Positions 32,390 through 43,000 of a stretch of DNA of 64,000 nt are shown here, piece after piece; positions within the stretch are counted from its first letter, which is position 1, and each line of letters begins with the position of its first letter. The stretch spans positions 372,001-436,000 of the forward strand of contig NZ_SEWG01000002.1 in assembly GCF_004168255.1 (NCBI RefSeq), written 5' to 3'. This DNA is from Mucilaginibacter terrigena (GTDB lineage Bacteria > Bacteroidota > Bacteroidia > Sphingobacteriales > Sphingobacteriaceae). The translations under genes were made by a program, and so were the position numbers. Under the pieces are notes generated by a model. It saw only the letters and a program-made list of their open reading frames with translations. It ran no database searches and had not been told where the DNA came from.

Positions 32390-34712
32390 TTATCTCACCG
32401 CCTTAAAATCCCATTTGCCGCCTTCAACTTTAAACTTGATATGGGTATCGCCGCCATCGGTAAACGCGTTTGCTATGTTTAGATAATTACCGCGCTGCCA
32501 CACCAGGTAACCGTTCAGCCAGATCTTTTTATAACCTTTATTGGGGATACCGACAATGCCTTTGCTGCCTGCCGGGACATTGGCGGTTAATGTAAATGTA
32601 CCGGGCGTGTTTGCGAAAGCACTGCTTACCGTACCCGCTACCGATGCGATTTGTGCCGATGCCGATCTCACGGAACCCGGTCGGGGCATAATGTAAATAA
32701 TCTTGTAACCCGCGTTGGCAGGTGCTATTCCGCACAAGTATTGCGACAATACAGTTAAGCCGCCACCGCTCCATGCATGATTTACCGTGCCGCCGCCGAA
32801 ACCTTCTTTGCCAATGCCCCAACCTTCGAACAGTGTGGTAAAATTGGGGTTGTTCACCATCGGCCCGAAACGTTTTTTATGGCGGGCCAGCGCTTCATCA
32901 ACATCGCCCATTTTAAACATGGCCTCAAACACATACTTTTCCATGTACGGGCTGGCGTGCTCTTCGGTTTGGAAGATCTTTAGTATCGCCGGGTATTTAT
33001 CCGCATCGGCCAGCCCTGCCACTACGGCAAGCGCCTGTGCGCGGTCGTCTGTTTTATCTTTATAAGCCGGGTCGCGGTAAGCGGTGCCGTTCCAGAATTG
33101 CTTGTTGTAGGCTGCTTTAAACGTTTGCATCAGGGCTTCGTATTTAGCGGCATCATCTGTTTTGCCCAGGGCGATTGCGCTTTGGTGCATCCCTTTTATA
33201 GCAAGGTAATACCAGGAGTTGAACAGCACCAGCAGGTCGCGGTTATCACCCCAGTCACCCCATGTCCACCCCACTTTACGGAACACAATAGTGCCGTTAT
33301 TGTTTATCTTCCAGCTATCCAGGTAGCGCTTTGCGCCGGGATATAGTTCGGCCAGGGTTTGTTTATCGCCGGTATGCAGGTAATAATTATACAGCCCATA
33401 AAAGCCAACGCTGGCGGCCACCTGGTCGGGAAGTTCTACATTCCAATTGCCGGCAGGCATGGGGGCAAAAAGGCTGCTATCCGGCCTTTGCCAGCCTATC
33501 AGTTCGTGCAGCCATTTTTTGGCAAGGGCATGGCTGGATGGTGACAGGGCGTAAAAAGCTTCGCCCGATTCGTTGGTGGCGTCGCCGGTCCATTGCGCCC
33601 GCTCGCGGTCGGGGCAATCCATATAGCCATCGCGCATGGTGATGTACAGGGTACGTTGGGATTTTTGCCAAAGCTTGTTAAAAAAAGGATCGGAACTGGT
33701 GAAGTTGCCTGCAATGCGGGTATCGTATCCTGTTTCGCGGTAGCAAAGTTTTATAACTTTTATCCCTTTGGGGATGATATAGTAAACCTTTTGCCCGTTG
33801 AGCCAGCCCAGGCTCTCGTATTGTTGTTTACCTGCTTTGGTAATGTATTCGGCGCGCAGGTTGGGTTCGCCGCCGTTGTTGAACAGGTAGTTATCGGTAC
33901 AAATTATAATTTTATTGCCTGCGGATGCTTCCACTTCCAGGTAGGGGGTGATTTGAGCATTGTATGGCAATTGCCCAATAAGGGTATCGGCAGTGGCCGA
34001 TGACGAGGTTTTAAGATTTACATATTCCTTCAAGCCGTAATCCTTCCAGAGCGGGATGGGGCGCAGCACCAGTTTATTCCAGGGCGAAGAGCCTGCTTTG
34101 CCTTTTTCATCGGCGTTGCCCATCGCTTTACCGTTATACGCGGGGCTTTGCCAGTCGCCTGTTTCCAGCCGGGCATCGTACATAATGTTTGATTCGGGCA
34201 GGCGATAATTTGGTTTTGGGTCGCCGGCGGTTTGGTAAGCTTTGAGCTGGGTGCATTTCCAGGTTTTATCGCTTAAAATAGATAGGTCTTTGGACTGGCA
34301 ATCGAAAAGTAACCCTGCTTCACCGCTGCTTTTATGCGAAAAACCTTGTTTGCCAAAATACCAAAGTAAAACCGCTATGGTATTTTGCCCCGTTTTTAAA
34401 TAAGGTGCAATATTTACGGCATCGTAATAGGTATCGTTCGGGTTTGGCCCGCGTTTTAGGCCGCCTTCAAAAACCACCATTTTGCCGTTGATATATAGCC
34501 AATATTTGCTATCGGCAGCAATTTTAGCAATGGCACGCGCCGGAATATGTGTTATACTGATCTGCTTACGATAAGCAAGCCAGGTATTTGCCGCGGTATC
34601 GGGGCCGGCTGCGGTGCCTATCCAATGCGCTTTCCAGTTTGGGTTGATTTTTTTTTTGCGCGAGGGCGAAACAGGGAATAACAAGGCAAAGGATGATGAG
34701 GATTTTTTTCAT
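32390..34712 (-). pseudogene. GH78 alpha-L-rhamnosidase gene broken by one extra A in an A10 tract
   Basis: The catalytic body (from about 34660 to 32390) is intact: N-terminal beta-sandwich modules (NPNWKAHWIGT start, WLYINGKMVVFEGGLKRGPN), then the alpha6/alpha6 barrel with the GH78 catalytic signature YMDCPDRERAQWTGDA and FEGWGIGKEGFGGGTVNHAW. In this frame no ATG precedes it; only a TTG at 34684 does. Another frame opens with ATG at 34712 and gives a perfect signal peptide (MKKILIILCLVIPCFALAQ) but stops after 31 codons. The two join if the A-run (minus strand, 34648-34657) has nine rather than ten A. So either the gene is frameshifted or phase-variable, transcriptional slippage repairs it, or the assembly has a homopolymer error. 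The enzyme would release rhamnose from polysaccharide. Confidence 0.8.
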
Positions 34713-34809
34713 TTAAGGCCGGATGATAATTCAGCTAAAATACATGGTTTTCGAATAAACCGGGTAAATATGATCAATTAACAGCACGTAGGTGTGCTGT
34801 AGTTATTGC

Positions 34810-35514
34810 CTACTCAAACCCTTCATTAGCATTATCTACAAGTTTTTGCAATGTGGGTTCATCTAAAATAATAATGCTTTTGCCGTTTACCGCTATCATG
34901 TTTTCCTGTATAAAATCCTGCGTTACCTTAAACCAGGTTTCGTATGATACCGCAGCATAGCTCGACAGGTCCTGGCGGGTTAGCCCGATATTTATGGCTC
35001 CGCTGTTATCTGTGCCAAAAAGGTGTTTAAGATTAAGCATGGCAAGGGCGATACGCTCCTTTACCGGCATATGCACCAGGTTACGCATCCGCTTTTCTGA
35101 TTTTTGCAGCTCATCGGCAAAAAACTTCATTAAAGCGTAGGTAAACTTATGGTTTACATTCAGGGTGGATTCAAAAAAGGAAAGATCGATATAACAAAGG
35201 GTTGTTGTTTCTAAAGCTGTGGTGGCTACCGGGTAAACCGGGTTATTGCCAAGACCCATGTGGCCCAGTATATCGCCCGATTTTGCAAAACGGATAATAA
35301 GCTCTTTATCGTTGTTCCAGCGTTTATGTACCTTAACCTTGCCTGTATAAACAAAATAAACGCCCTTAACAGGGTCGCCTTCCTTAAAAATGCTCTCGCC
35401 CTTTTTTACCTGGAAATTTGTTTTATGAGCGCCAATGGCGGGTATCCAATCCTTAACACTATAGGTACACAAGAAGCAATTATTTAAATTGCATACATTT
35501 TTAGTTTCCTTCAT
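34810..35514 (-). CDS. Crp/Fnr-family regulator with FNR-like cysteines
   Basis: A 234-aa protein with a cyclic-nucleotide-binding-like beta-roll (FKEGDPVKGVYFVYTGKVKV), a dimer helix and a C-terminal helix-turn-helix (LTRQDLSSYAAVSYETWFKV). Four Cys lie where FNR keeps its iron-sulfur ligands: C8, C13, C16 near the N-terminus and C107 in LETTTLCYIDLSF, which aligns with the FNR segment around its C122. The N-terminal spacing is CX4CX2C rather than CX2CX5C. An oxygen-sensing role is therefore plausible. Neighbours are a DoxX protein and, 3 kb away, cydAB. A TTGCGGCCGCAA palindrome lies 14 bp upstream of its start. Confidence 0.88.
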   Translation of the reverse strand: MKETKNVCNLNNCFLCTYSVKDWIPAIGAHKTNFQVKKGESIFKEGDPVKGVYFVYTGKVKVHKRWNNDKELIIRFAKSGDILGHMGLGNNPVYPVATTALETTTLCYIDLSFFESTLNVNHKFTYALMKFFADELQKSEKRMRNLVHMPVKERIALAMLNLKHLFGTDNSGAINIGLTRQDLSSYAAVSYETWFKVTQDFIQENMIAVNGKSIIILDEPTLQKLVDNANEGFE

Positions 35515-35527
35515 TTATTACAAAATG

Positions 35528-35539
35528 TTGCGGCCGCAA
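35528..35539. promoter_or_regulatory. 12-bp palindrome upstream of the Crp/Fnr gene
   Basis: TTGCGGCCGCAA is perfect and lies 14 bp before the start codon. It could be an autoregulatory site, although it does not match known Crp or FNR boxes. Confidence 0.4.
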
Positions 35540-35575
35540 TATCAGTAAAAGAACGTGATTATTTAGCCCAAAAGG

Positions 35576-36031
35576 TTAGCCCACGGTATTATGCTGATCT
35601 TTTGCCGATAGCAGGTTGTTGAGCGATAGCGGGCCCGAACCAATTAACGCGAAAATAATAAGCAGCGCACAGGCAAAAATTGACAGCCATAAGTCGGTAT
35701 TAGGTTCGGAGCGGAATATATTGATGATAAACAATGCCGATATAACTATAGGTAATTGTAAAACAGATGATAAGCGGGTAAGCAGCCCCAGGGCTATCAA
35801 TATACCGCCCGTCATGTGTACAAAGATCACATAATACATTACAGCCTTTAAAAAAAACGACGAAAGGTTTATTAAATGCTGGTCTTCAATTATCCGCTGC
35901 AAGTAGCTCATATTCTGCATAAAAGTGAGGCCTTTTAAAAACAGGAATATGCCTAATACGATGCGCAGTATATCAAGAATAGCGGGGTGGTGTTTATCGC
36001 CCCAGTTTTCTACTTTGTGAATTACATTCAT
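35576..36031 (-). CDS. DoxX-family membrane protein
   Basis: The frame is open from a TTG at 36040, but ATG at 36031 is the better start; 151 aa. Four membrane helices with the DoxX pattern (ILRIVLGIFLFLKGLTFM, then MTGGILIALGLLTRLSSVLQ, then a polar loop, then a last helix). Family members are linked to quinone or thiosulfate metabolism and to redox homeostasis, with little firm biochemistry. It stands upstream of the FNR-like gene on the same strand, 61 bp apart, so it may share a transcript. Confidence 0.88.
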   Translation of the reverse strand: MNVIHKVENWGDKHHPAILDILRIVLGIFLFLKGLTFMQNMSYLQRIIEDQHLINLSSFFLKAVMYYVIFVHMTGGILIALGLLTRLSSVLQLPIVISALFIINIFRSEPNTDLWLSIFACALLIIFALIGSGPLSLNNLLSAKDQHNTVG

Positions 36032-36142
36032 AGCCTGCAAAGTTTATGTGACAGATAATTATAGTTAACGGTTTTAACCCGGTGCTTTAAATTTACTGCA
36101 ATAGGTTGGTAATAATCTTAAAAATTATTAAAATGTTGTATT

Positions 36143-36216
36143 AACAATGTTTTAGATTATAAATTTACTTATATATTTGTAAATATATTGTTAAAACAAT
36201 AAAATAACAAATTGTT
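36143..36216. promoter_or_regulatory. Cluster of AACAAT/ATTGTT half-sites in a divergent gap
   Basis: Half-sites sit at 36143-36148, 36187-36192, 36195-36200 and 36206-36216. ATTGTT-AA-AACAAT (36187-36200) and AACAA-A-TTGTT (36206-36216) are perfect palindromes. A TATATTTG, matching TAnnTTTG, lies at 36172-36179 on the plus strand, but no -33 TTG was found at the right distance. It separates the DoxX and ClC genes. Confidence 0.4.
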
Positions 36217-36281
36217 TTAATGATTGTCCGCAGCGTTTTATTGTAAAACCAATCAGCGGTGTATGCATTGTACATTAATTT

Positions 36282-38174
36282 ATGAAAAAAAGTAATCTTA
36301 AGAACGGTATCCCCATTTCTCCACTATTAACCCAGCTTGATAACGATACAGACCCGGTAAGTAAATCAACCTTTTTAAAAGCACGGCTTTTGCGCATTTG
36401 TGTTTATGCAGTAGCTGTGGCGGCTGCCATAAGTTGTGTTGCCAAAGTGCTCGTCGCGCTTATTAATATGGTAACCAATATCTCTTTTTACGGCGACCTG
36501 AGTTTTGCATTTCGCAGCCCGGCCGGCAATCACTGGGGGCTATGGGTAATACTGGTGCCGGCCATTGGCGGTATTATAGTAGGGTTTATGGCTTTATATG
36601 GCTCAAAGGCCATCCGTGGCCATGGTATACCCGAGGCTATGGAGCAGATACTTGTTAACGAGAGCAACATTAAACCATCCATCACCTTTTTAAAACCCAT
36701 ATCATCGGCTATTGCCATAGGTACTGGAGGGCCTTTTGGCGCCGAAGGGCCTATTATAGCAACCGGTGGCGCACTGGGTTCAACGCTTGGCCAACTGTTT
36801 GAGGTTACCGCCAACGAACGTAAAATTATCCTGGCGGCCGGTGCAACGGCGGGTATGTCGGCAATATTTGGTACCCCGATAGCCGCTGTGTTTTTGGCTA
36901 TCGAACTTTTATTGTTCGAGTTTTCGCCAAAATCCATATTGCCGGTAGCGCTGGCTTGCATAACAGGTGCGGCCGGGCACCATTTATTGTTCGAGTCAGG
37001 CCCGGTATTTCCAATGCCGGATATGGCTATCCCATCAAACCTGGCGCTGGGTATTTACAGCTTTATGGGGCTGTTGGTAGGCCTGCTATCATTAGGCATC
37101 ACCAAAATTGTTTATTTTATTGAGGATGTTTTTGAAGAGCTGCCCATCCACTGGATGTGGTGGCCGGCCATAGGCGGACTGGCGGTAGGGGTAGTGGGCT
37201 ATTTTTCGCCGCATACCCTGGGTGTAGGTTATGATAACATTACCGGGATATTATCGGGTACCTGGCCTTTAACGCTTATCATCAGCCTGTGCCTTTTTAA
37301 ATTTTTATCGTGGGCCATTGCTTTGGGCAGCGGTACATCGGGCGGTACACTGGCACCGTTATTAACCATAGGGGGGGCATCAGGTGCAATTATTGGTTAT
37401 GTGATATTAATGTACTTCCCCAATTCGGGTATAACCCTGCCAATGGCGGCCTTAATTGGCATGTCGGCCATGTTTGCGGGGGCATCAAGGGCGTTTATTA
37501 CCAGTATAGTATTCGCGCTGGAAGCAACCATGCAATCGCATGCGCTGCTGCCCTTATTAGGGGCTTGTACAGCCGCGTATATTGTATCTTTCTTTTTGAT
37601 GGAGAACACCATCATGACCGAAAAAATTGCCCGTCGCGGTATCTCTACGCCCGATTCGTTTGAGCCGGATATCCTGCAAAAAATGTACGTATCGGAAGTT
37701 ATAGACGACGACGCTATTGTACTGAGCGCAGATAATACGGTAAGCGAGGTAAAAGGCTGGCTAAGCAAGCATAAGGTTGAAAACAACTATTTTATTTTGG
37801 TAGATAACCAGAATAATTATGGCGGTACCTTAAAAATTACCGACCTGTATAACGCTGATGCAGACGAGGCCGCAAGCTTGAGCGAACTGGTAAAAGCAGG
37901 CCCTGCCATTATGATAAAAAGTACCGACACCCTGCACCGCGCTGTTGAGAACATGTCTAAAACAGATGTAGAGGTACTACCTATATTATCGGGTGCGGGC
38001 GATGGCAAGGTGATAGGGGTGTTATCATACAAGGATATCATCAAGGCATATCAAACCAATATCCGTAAAAACGAGAACCTGCACACTAAGATCTCGCTTA
38101 GGCGCCAGCGCATGAAAATAGTTATCCGCGGTAAAAAGCTTATCAATTTAAATAACGAGGATAGTAAGGCGTAA
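36282..38174 (+). CDS. ClC-family chloride channel or exchanger with CBS domains
   Basis: A 630-aa protein. The ClC membrane core has the selectivity-filter motifs HGIPEAMEQ, GTGGPFGAEGP (with the gating Glu in AEGP) and GSGTSGGTLAPLL (the GxFxP-like stretch). Two CBS domains occupy the C-terminal cytosolic part (about residues 480-600). The gating Glu argues for H+/Cl- exchange, although channel or exchanger cannot be settled by eye. The protein is normal in length. It lies alone, divergent from DoxX. Confidence 0.92.
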   Translation: MKKSNLKNGIPISPLLTQLDNDTDPVSKSTFLKARLLRICVYAVAVAAAISCVAKVLVALINMVTNISFYGDLSFAFRSPAGNHWGLWVILVPAIGGIIVGFMALYGSKAIRGHGIPEAMEQILVNESNIKPSITFLKPISSAIAIGTGGPFGAEGPIIATGGALGSTLGQLFEVTANERKIILAAGATAGMSAIFGTPIAAVFLAIELLLFEFSPKSILPVALACITGAAGHHLLFESGPVFPMPDMAIPSNLALGIYSFMGLLVGLLSLGITKIVYFIEDVFEELPIHWMWWPAIGGLAVGVVGYFSPHTLGVGYDNITGILSGTWPLTLIISLCLFKFLSWAIALGSGTSGGTLAPLLTIGGASGAIIGYVILMYFPNSGITLPMAALIGMSAMFAGASRAFITSIVFALEATMQSHALLPLLGACTAAYIVSFFLMENTIMTEKIARRGISTPDSFEPDILQKMYVSEVIDDDAIVLSADNTVSEVKGWLSKHKVENNYFILVDNQNNYGGTLKITDLYNADADEAASLSELVKAGPAIMIKSTDTLHRAVENMSKTDVEVLPILSGAGDGKVIGVLSYKDIIKAYQTNIRKNENLHTKISLRRQRMKIVIRGKKLINLNNEDSKA

Positions 38175-38257
38175 CAGGTTTAGTGATTGGATGGGGCATT
38201 TACCGTTTTGTTAAGTATTCGGAACAAGGGATTTAAGCCACACACAAATGTAATTCT

Positions 38258-38298
38258 ATAAAAAAAGCCGCCCTCCGATAGATCGAAGGAGCGGCTTC
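38258..38298 (-). terminator. Terminator of the efflux operon
   Basis: AAGCCGC and GCGGCTT form a stem (38265-38297) with a 2-nt bulge; on the minus strand it is followed by a T-run (complement of 38258-38264). It lies 100 bp downstream of the outer-membrane efflux gene. Confidence 0.65.
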
Positions 38299-38337
38299 AC
38301 TCATCACTCATCCCTGCTCTTATATAAGTTTAAAATA

Positions 38338-38373
38338 CCCTCCCGTTGGGAGGGATCCGATAGCTATCGGATC
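38338..38373. repeat. Two adjacent perfect palindromes (REP-like)
   Basis: CCCTCCC-GTT-GGGAGGG at 38338-38354 and the 20-bp perfect palindrome GATCCGATAGCTATCGGATC at 38354-38373 abut one another between the terminator and the efflux gene stop. Confidence 0.75.
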
Positions 38374-38398
38374 GCACAGGCCCGCTGCCTTTTGTCTC

Positions 38399-39811
38399 TT
38401 ATTTCCAGCCGCCGCCTAATGAGCGGTAAAGGTTGGATACGGCGCTGAGCTGCGCACGTTTGATGGAAGCCAGTTCCAGTTCGCCTTGCAATACATTACC
38501 CTGTGCGGTTATCACTTCAAGATAAGTTGCCATACCATTCCTGAACAACATGTTGGCGTTGCCGGTTGCCTGCTGAAGAGTAGTAACTCTTTGGACAGCA
38601 ATGGTTTGCTGTGTTTTTAATTTTTCGATAGATACCAAAGCATCCGACACCTCGCCAACTGCATTCAACACCGACTGGCGGAATTGCAGCACAGTTTTCT
38701 CGCGATCTATCTTGGCAACTTCGTATTGGGTCCTTAACCGTTTTTTGTTGAACAGAGGCTGGGTTAAACCACCTGCAACGGTGCCAAATAACGATGCCGG
38801 GATGTTGAACCAATTGCTCGATTTAAAGCTGTTTACACCACCTTGCGCCGTAATGGTTAACGACGGGTACATATTTGCTTTGGCAATGCCTACCTGCGCG
38901 TTAGAGATGTTCAGGGCCAGTTCGGCGCTCTTAACATCGGGCCTGCGGCTAACGATTGCTGATGGTAAACCTGATGGCAGGTTATCTGCTACTTGCAGGT
39001 TGCTCAGGGTGTTGCTGCGTTCTATCCTGTCGGGCAGGGCACCGGTAAGGATGCGCAGGGCGTTTTCCTGTATGGTGATGTTCTGCTCGAACTGTGGTAC
39101 CAACTGTGCTGCTGCCTGGCGTTGTGCTTCGGCTTGTTGCACGGCTAATGAAGTTACCTGCCCGGCATCAAACTGTAAACGGATGATGCGCAGGGTGCTG
39201 TCGTTCAGTTTCACGTTCTTTTGGGCGATGGTCAGCTGTTCGTCCAGCATCAGCAGGTTATAATAACCTTGCGATACACCTGCAACGATGTTTGTCTGGA
39301 TAGCTTTTTTAGCCTCGGTTGTTTGCAGGTAAGCAGCCAAAGCGGCTTTGCTTTGGTTGCGGATCTTACCCCAGATATCAGCTTCCCATGATAGACCAAG
39401 ATTGGCTGAATAATCTTCGATGTGTTTTGTGCCTACACCAAAGGTGCTTAAGCTTAGGCCATTCAGGCTGTTGTCGCTTGGGCGGCTGGTGCTCGCGGTA
39501 ACGTTCAGGTTCACGGTAGGGGTATAGTTCCATTTAACCTGTTTGAACAATAGCTCTGACGACTGGATGTTCTTTACGGCTATCTGCATATCATAATTGT
39601 TAGCGATGGCGCTATCGATCAGCGTTTGCAGGGTAGGGTCAGTGAAGAAGTTTTTCCACTGGATATCGGCAATACTTGTAGAATCTGCGGTGGCAGCATT
39701 CCTGAATGCCACGGGCAATGCAGGTTTTGGCGTTTCAATATCTTTTGAAACCTTACATGCGCTTAATGCCAGTAACAGCATAAAGGCGAATGTATTGATG
39801 TATCTTTTCAT
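38399..39811 (-). CDS. Outer-membrane efflux factor (NodT/OprM-like lipoprotein)
   Basis: A 470-aa protein. The N-terminal lipobox is LLALSAC (Cys 19), so it is probably a lipoprotein of the outer membrane. The OEP repeats are visible as long coiled coils (VAGVSQGYYNLLMLDEQLTI, AEQAEAQRQ regions) plus beta strands (PTVNLNVTASTSRP, YPSLTITAQGG). It forms the exit tunnel for the RND pump encoded upstream on the same strand. Operon order adaptor, pump, outer-membrane factor is the standard arrangement for RND efflux. Confidence 0.92.
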   Translation of the reverse strand: MKRYINTFAFMLLLALSACKVSKDIETPKPALPVAFRNAATADSTSIADIQWKNFFTDPTLQTLIDSAIANNYDMQIAVKNIQSSELLFKQVKWNYTPTVNLNVTASTSRPSDNSLNGLSLSTFGVGTKHIEDYSANLGLSWEADIWGKIRNQSKAALAAYLQTTEAKKAIQTNIVAGVSQGYYNLLMLDEQLTIAQKNVKLNDSTLRIIRLQFDAGQVTSLAVQQAEAQRQAAAQLVPQFEQNITIQENALRILTGALPDRIERSNTLSNLQVADNLPSGLPSAIVSRRPDVKSAELALNISNAQVGIAKANMYPSLTITAQGGVNSFKSSNWFNIPASLFGTVAGGLTQPLFNKKRLRTQYEVAKIDREKTVLQFRQSVLNAVGEVSDALVSIEKLKTQQTIAVQRVTTLQQATGNANMLFRNGMATYLEVITAQGNVLQGELELASIKRAQLSAVSNLYRSLGGGWK

Positions 39812-39837
39812 TGTTTTATGTTTTGGCCTTTCCTAAT

Positions 39838-40004
39838 AAGGATTGGATGTTTTAGCCTCACCCCAACCCCTCTCCGAAGGAGAGGGACTTTGAGGATTGG
39901 ATGTTTTCTTATTTATTTTAGCCTCACCCTGCCCTCTCCAAAGGAGAGGGTTCAAAGCGTTTTTAAAGCCCCTCTCCTTTGGAAAGGGGTTGGGGAGAGG
40001 CCCC
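39838..40004. repeat. REP-like repeat array between the efflux genes
   Basis: A unit starting AGGATTGGATG..AGCCTCACCC followed by a CTCTCC-AAGGAGAGGG hairpin occurs twice (from about 39840 and 39895), then an inverted form (CCCCTCTCCTTTGGAAAGGGG, about 39967-39987) lies just before the pump stop codon. This looks like a dispersed intergenic family, and it sits inside the operon. Confidence 0.75.
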
Positions 40005-43000
40005 TTAATGTGCTTCTGCTATTTCAACTGCTTGTGCATCCGGATTATAATTTTTATCCAGGTGCCTTGAAAGCGGTACGCCGGTAATTTTTTCCTGCAG
40101 ACGCTGGAAGATCACGAACAACACCGGGATGATCAGCAAACCTAAAATTACACCGGAAACCATACCGCCGGCGGCACCGATACTGATAGAGTGGTTACCC
40201 TGTGCAGACGGACCGGTCGCGATACTCATCGGGAACAAACCGAATACGAAGGCAAGGGACGTCATCACAATAGGACGGATCCTCAACCTTGCGGCTTCGA
40301 TGGCCGAGTTAACCAGGCTCATGCCCGTTTTGCGTTTTTGTACCGCGAACTCTACGATAAGGATGGCGTTTTTGGCCAGCAAACCGATGAGCATAATAAG
40401 CGCTACCTGTACGTAGATGTTGTTTTCGATACCGGTTAAATCAAGCACCGCGAACACACCAAACAGACCGGTTGGGATAGAAAGGATAACCGCCAATGGC
40501 AGGATATAACTTTCGTATTGTGCCGATAACAGGAAGTACACAAACACCAGACACAACAGGAACACCACGGTTGATTGCCCGCCTGATGCGATCTCTTCAC
40601 GGGTTTGGCCCGAGAACTCGTAGGCGTAGCCTTGCGGCAATTCTTCCCTGGCTGTTTCCCTGATGGCTTCGATAGCATCACCCGAGCTGTAGCCCGGTTT
40701 AGGTATCGCGTTCACCTCGATAGAGTTGAACAGGTTATAACGAGAGGCCGTTTCTGAACCATACACACGGGTTAATTTTACCAGCGTATTGATAGGCACA
40801 GTTTCACCGGCTTTGTTTTTCACGAACACACGGTCGATAGTTGTAGGGTCGGTACGGTCGGCAATATCAGCTTGTACAACCACGCGGTAATATTTGCCGA
40901 AGCGGTTAAAGTCGGACGCCTGGGCGGTACCAAAGTAGGCCTGCATGGTAGATAGGATATCTTTAACATTTACACCAAGCTGGTTTGCCTTTTCGTCGTC
41001 AATTTCTAATTGTAATTGCGGGTAATCAGCTTTGTATGATGTAAAGGCATAGGCAACCGCAGGTTTCTGCATCAGCTTAGCAATGAAGTTATTGGCAACA
41101 CCGCTAAACTTATCCAGTTTGCCGTTGGTTTTATCCTGCAGCATCACATCCAGCGCTTCCACGTTGCTAAAGCCCGGCACGGTTGGGAAACTGAACACAA
41201 AGAATGTCCCGCCCGGTACAGCGCCTAATTTGCCACGTACAATATTCTGAATGTCATCGATATTTTTGACATCGCCACGCTCATCGGTAGGTTTCAACAA
41301 CAGGAAGATAACACCTGCAGACGGACTACTTGATTGTGTCAGAAAGTTGAAACCCGATAACGCGGTTACGAACCTTGCAGATGGTAAAGATTTCAACTGG
41401 TCTTCGGCTTGTTTGAAGATCTTGTTGGTACCTGCTAACGATGTACCCGATGGGGTAGATACTGCGATAGCCACAAAACCCTGATCCTCTGTCGGGATAA
41501 AGCCTGTTTTTGTTCTGCCTACCATAAATACAGTGGCAACTATTACCAACCCAAGGCCGGCCATGCTTATCCATTTGTTTTTGATAAGGATTTTTAGCCC
41601 GCCAACGTACCTGTTGGTAATAAAGTTGAAACTACCATTAAAGCCCGCGTAGAATTTTTGTACAAAACCCTGTTTAGGGGCATTGTGGCCTTCACCTGTG
41701 TGTTTGTTCTTTAAGAACAATGCGGCAAGCGCCGGGCTTAAGGTTAACGCGTTTATAGCCGAGATGATAATGGCTATAGCCATAGTTAACGCGAACTGTT
41801 TGTAGAAGATACCTGCAGAACCGCTCATGAAACTTACCGGCAAAAACACCGCGGCCATAACCAATGTAATGGATATAATGGCGCCGGTTATTTCGTGCAT
41901 GGCTTCGCTGGTAGCCTTTTTAGGGCTTAGGCTTGGGTCGTGCTCCATTTTGGCGTGCACGGCCTCGACCACCACAATAGCATCATCCACCACGATACCG
42001 ATGGCGAGTACGAGTGCGAACAGCGTTAACAAGTTGATAGAGAACCCGAACAGTTGCATGAAGAAGAACGTACCGATAATAGCCACCGGAACAGCTATGG
42101 CCGGGATCAATGTCGACCTGAAATCCTGTAAGAAGATGAACACCACGATAAACACCAATATAAAGGCCTCTATCAAGGTATGCTCAACTTGTTTGATGGA
42201 TTCGTCCAAATCTGTTTTGGTACGATAGAACTGGTTGTATTTGATACCGGCGGGGAAATCTTTCGATACTTTTTCCATTAGCTTATCGATCTCTATCTGG
42301 ATCTCGTTAGCGTTTGAACCCGATAACTGGATAATACCGATGATTACACCATCTTTACCATTCAGGTTACTATAGCTGTTGTAGGAATATGCACCCAATT
42401 CAACACGTGCCACATCTTTAAGGTGCAGTACAGATCCATCTGCATTGGCACGGATGGCAATGTTCTGGTATTCCTCGGGTTTGGTAAGCTTGCCTTTGTA
42501 TTTAATTACGTACTCGAATGATTGGTCGCTGCGCTCACCAAAGCGGCCGGGGGCTGCTTCAACGTTTTTATCTTGTATGGCGGCCATTACCTCGGCAGGG
42601 GTAATTTTGTAAGTAGCCATTTGTGCAGGGTTTAACCAAACACGCATGCTGTAATCCTTAACACCGCCAAATACCTGTGCCGAACCTACACCCGGGATCC
42701 GTTTTATCTCGGGTACGATGTTGATCTGCGCGTAGTTGGCAACAAATGTCGCGTCGTATTTTTTGGGATCGTCGGTATAAATGGCCATCGCGCCAATAAA
42801 GCTGTTTTGCTGTTTGGTGGTGGTAATACCGTATTGCACAACCTCGGCAGGTAGCTGGCTGGTAGCCTGCGACACGCGGTTTTGCACGTTCACTGCTGCC
42901 TGGTCGGGGTTGGTGCCTTGTTTAAAGTAAACGGTAATACCTAACGAACCATCGTTACTTGCGGTAGAGGTCATGTAGGTCATGCCTTCTACACCGTTTA

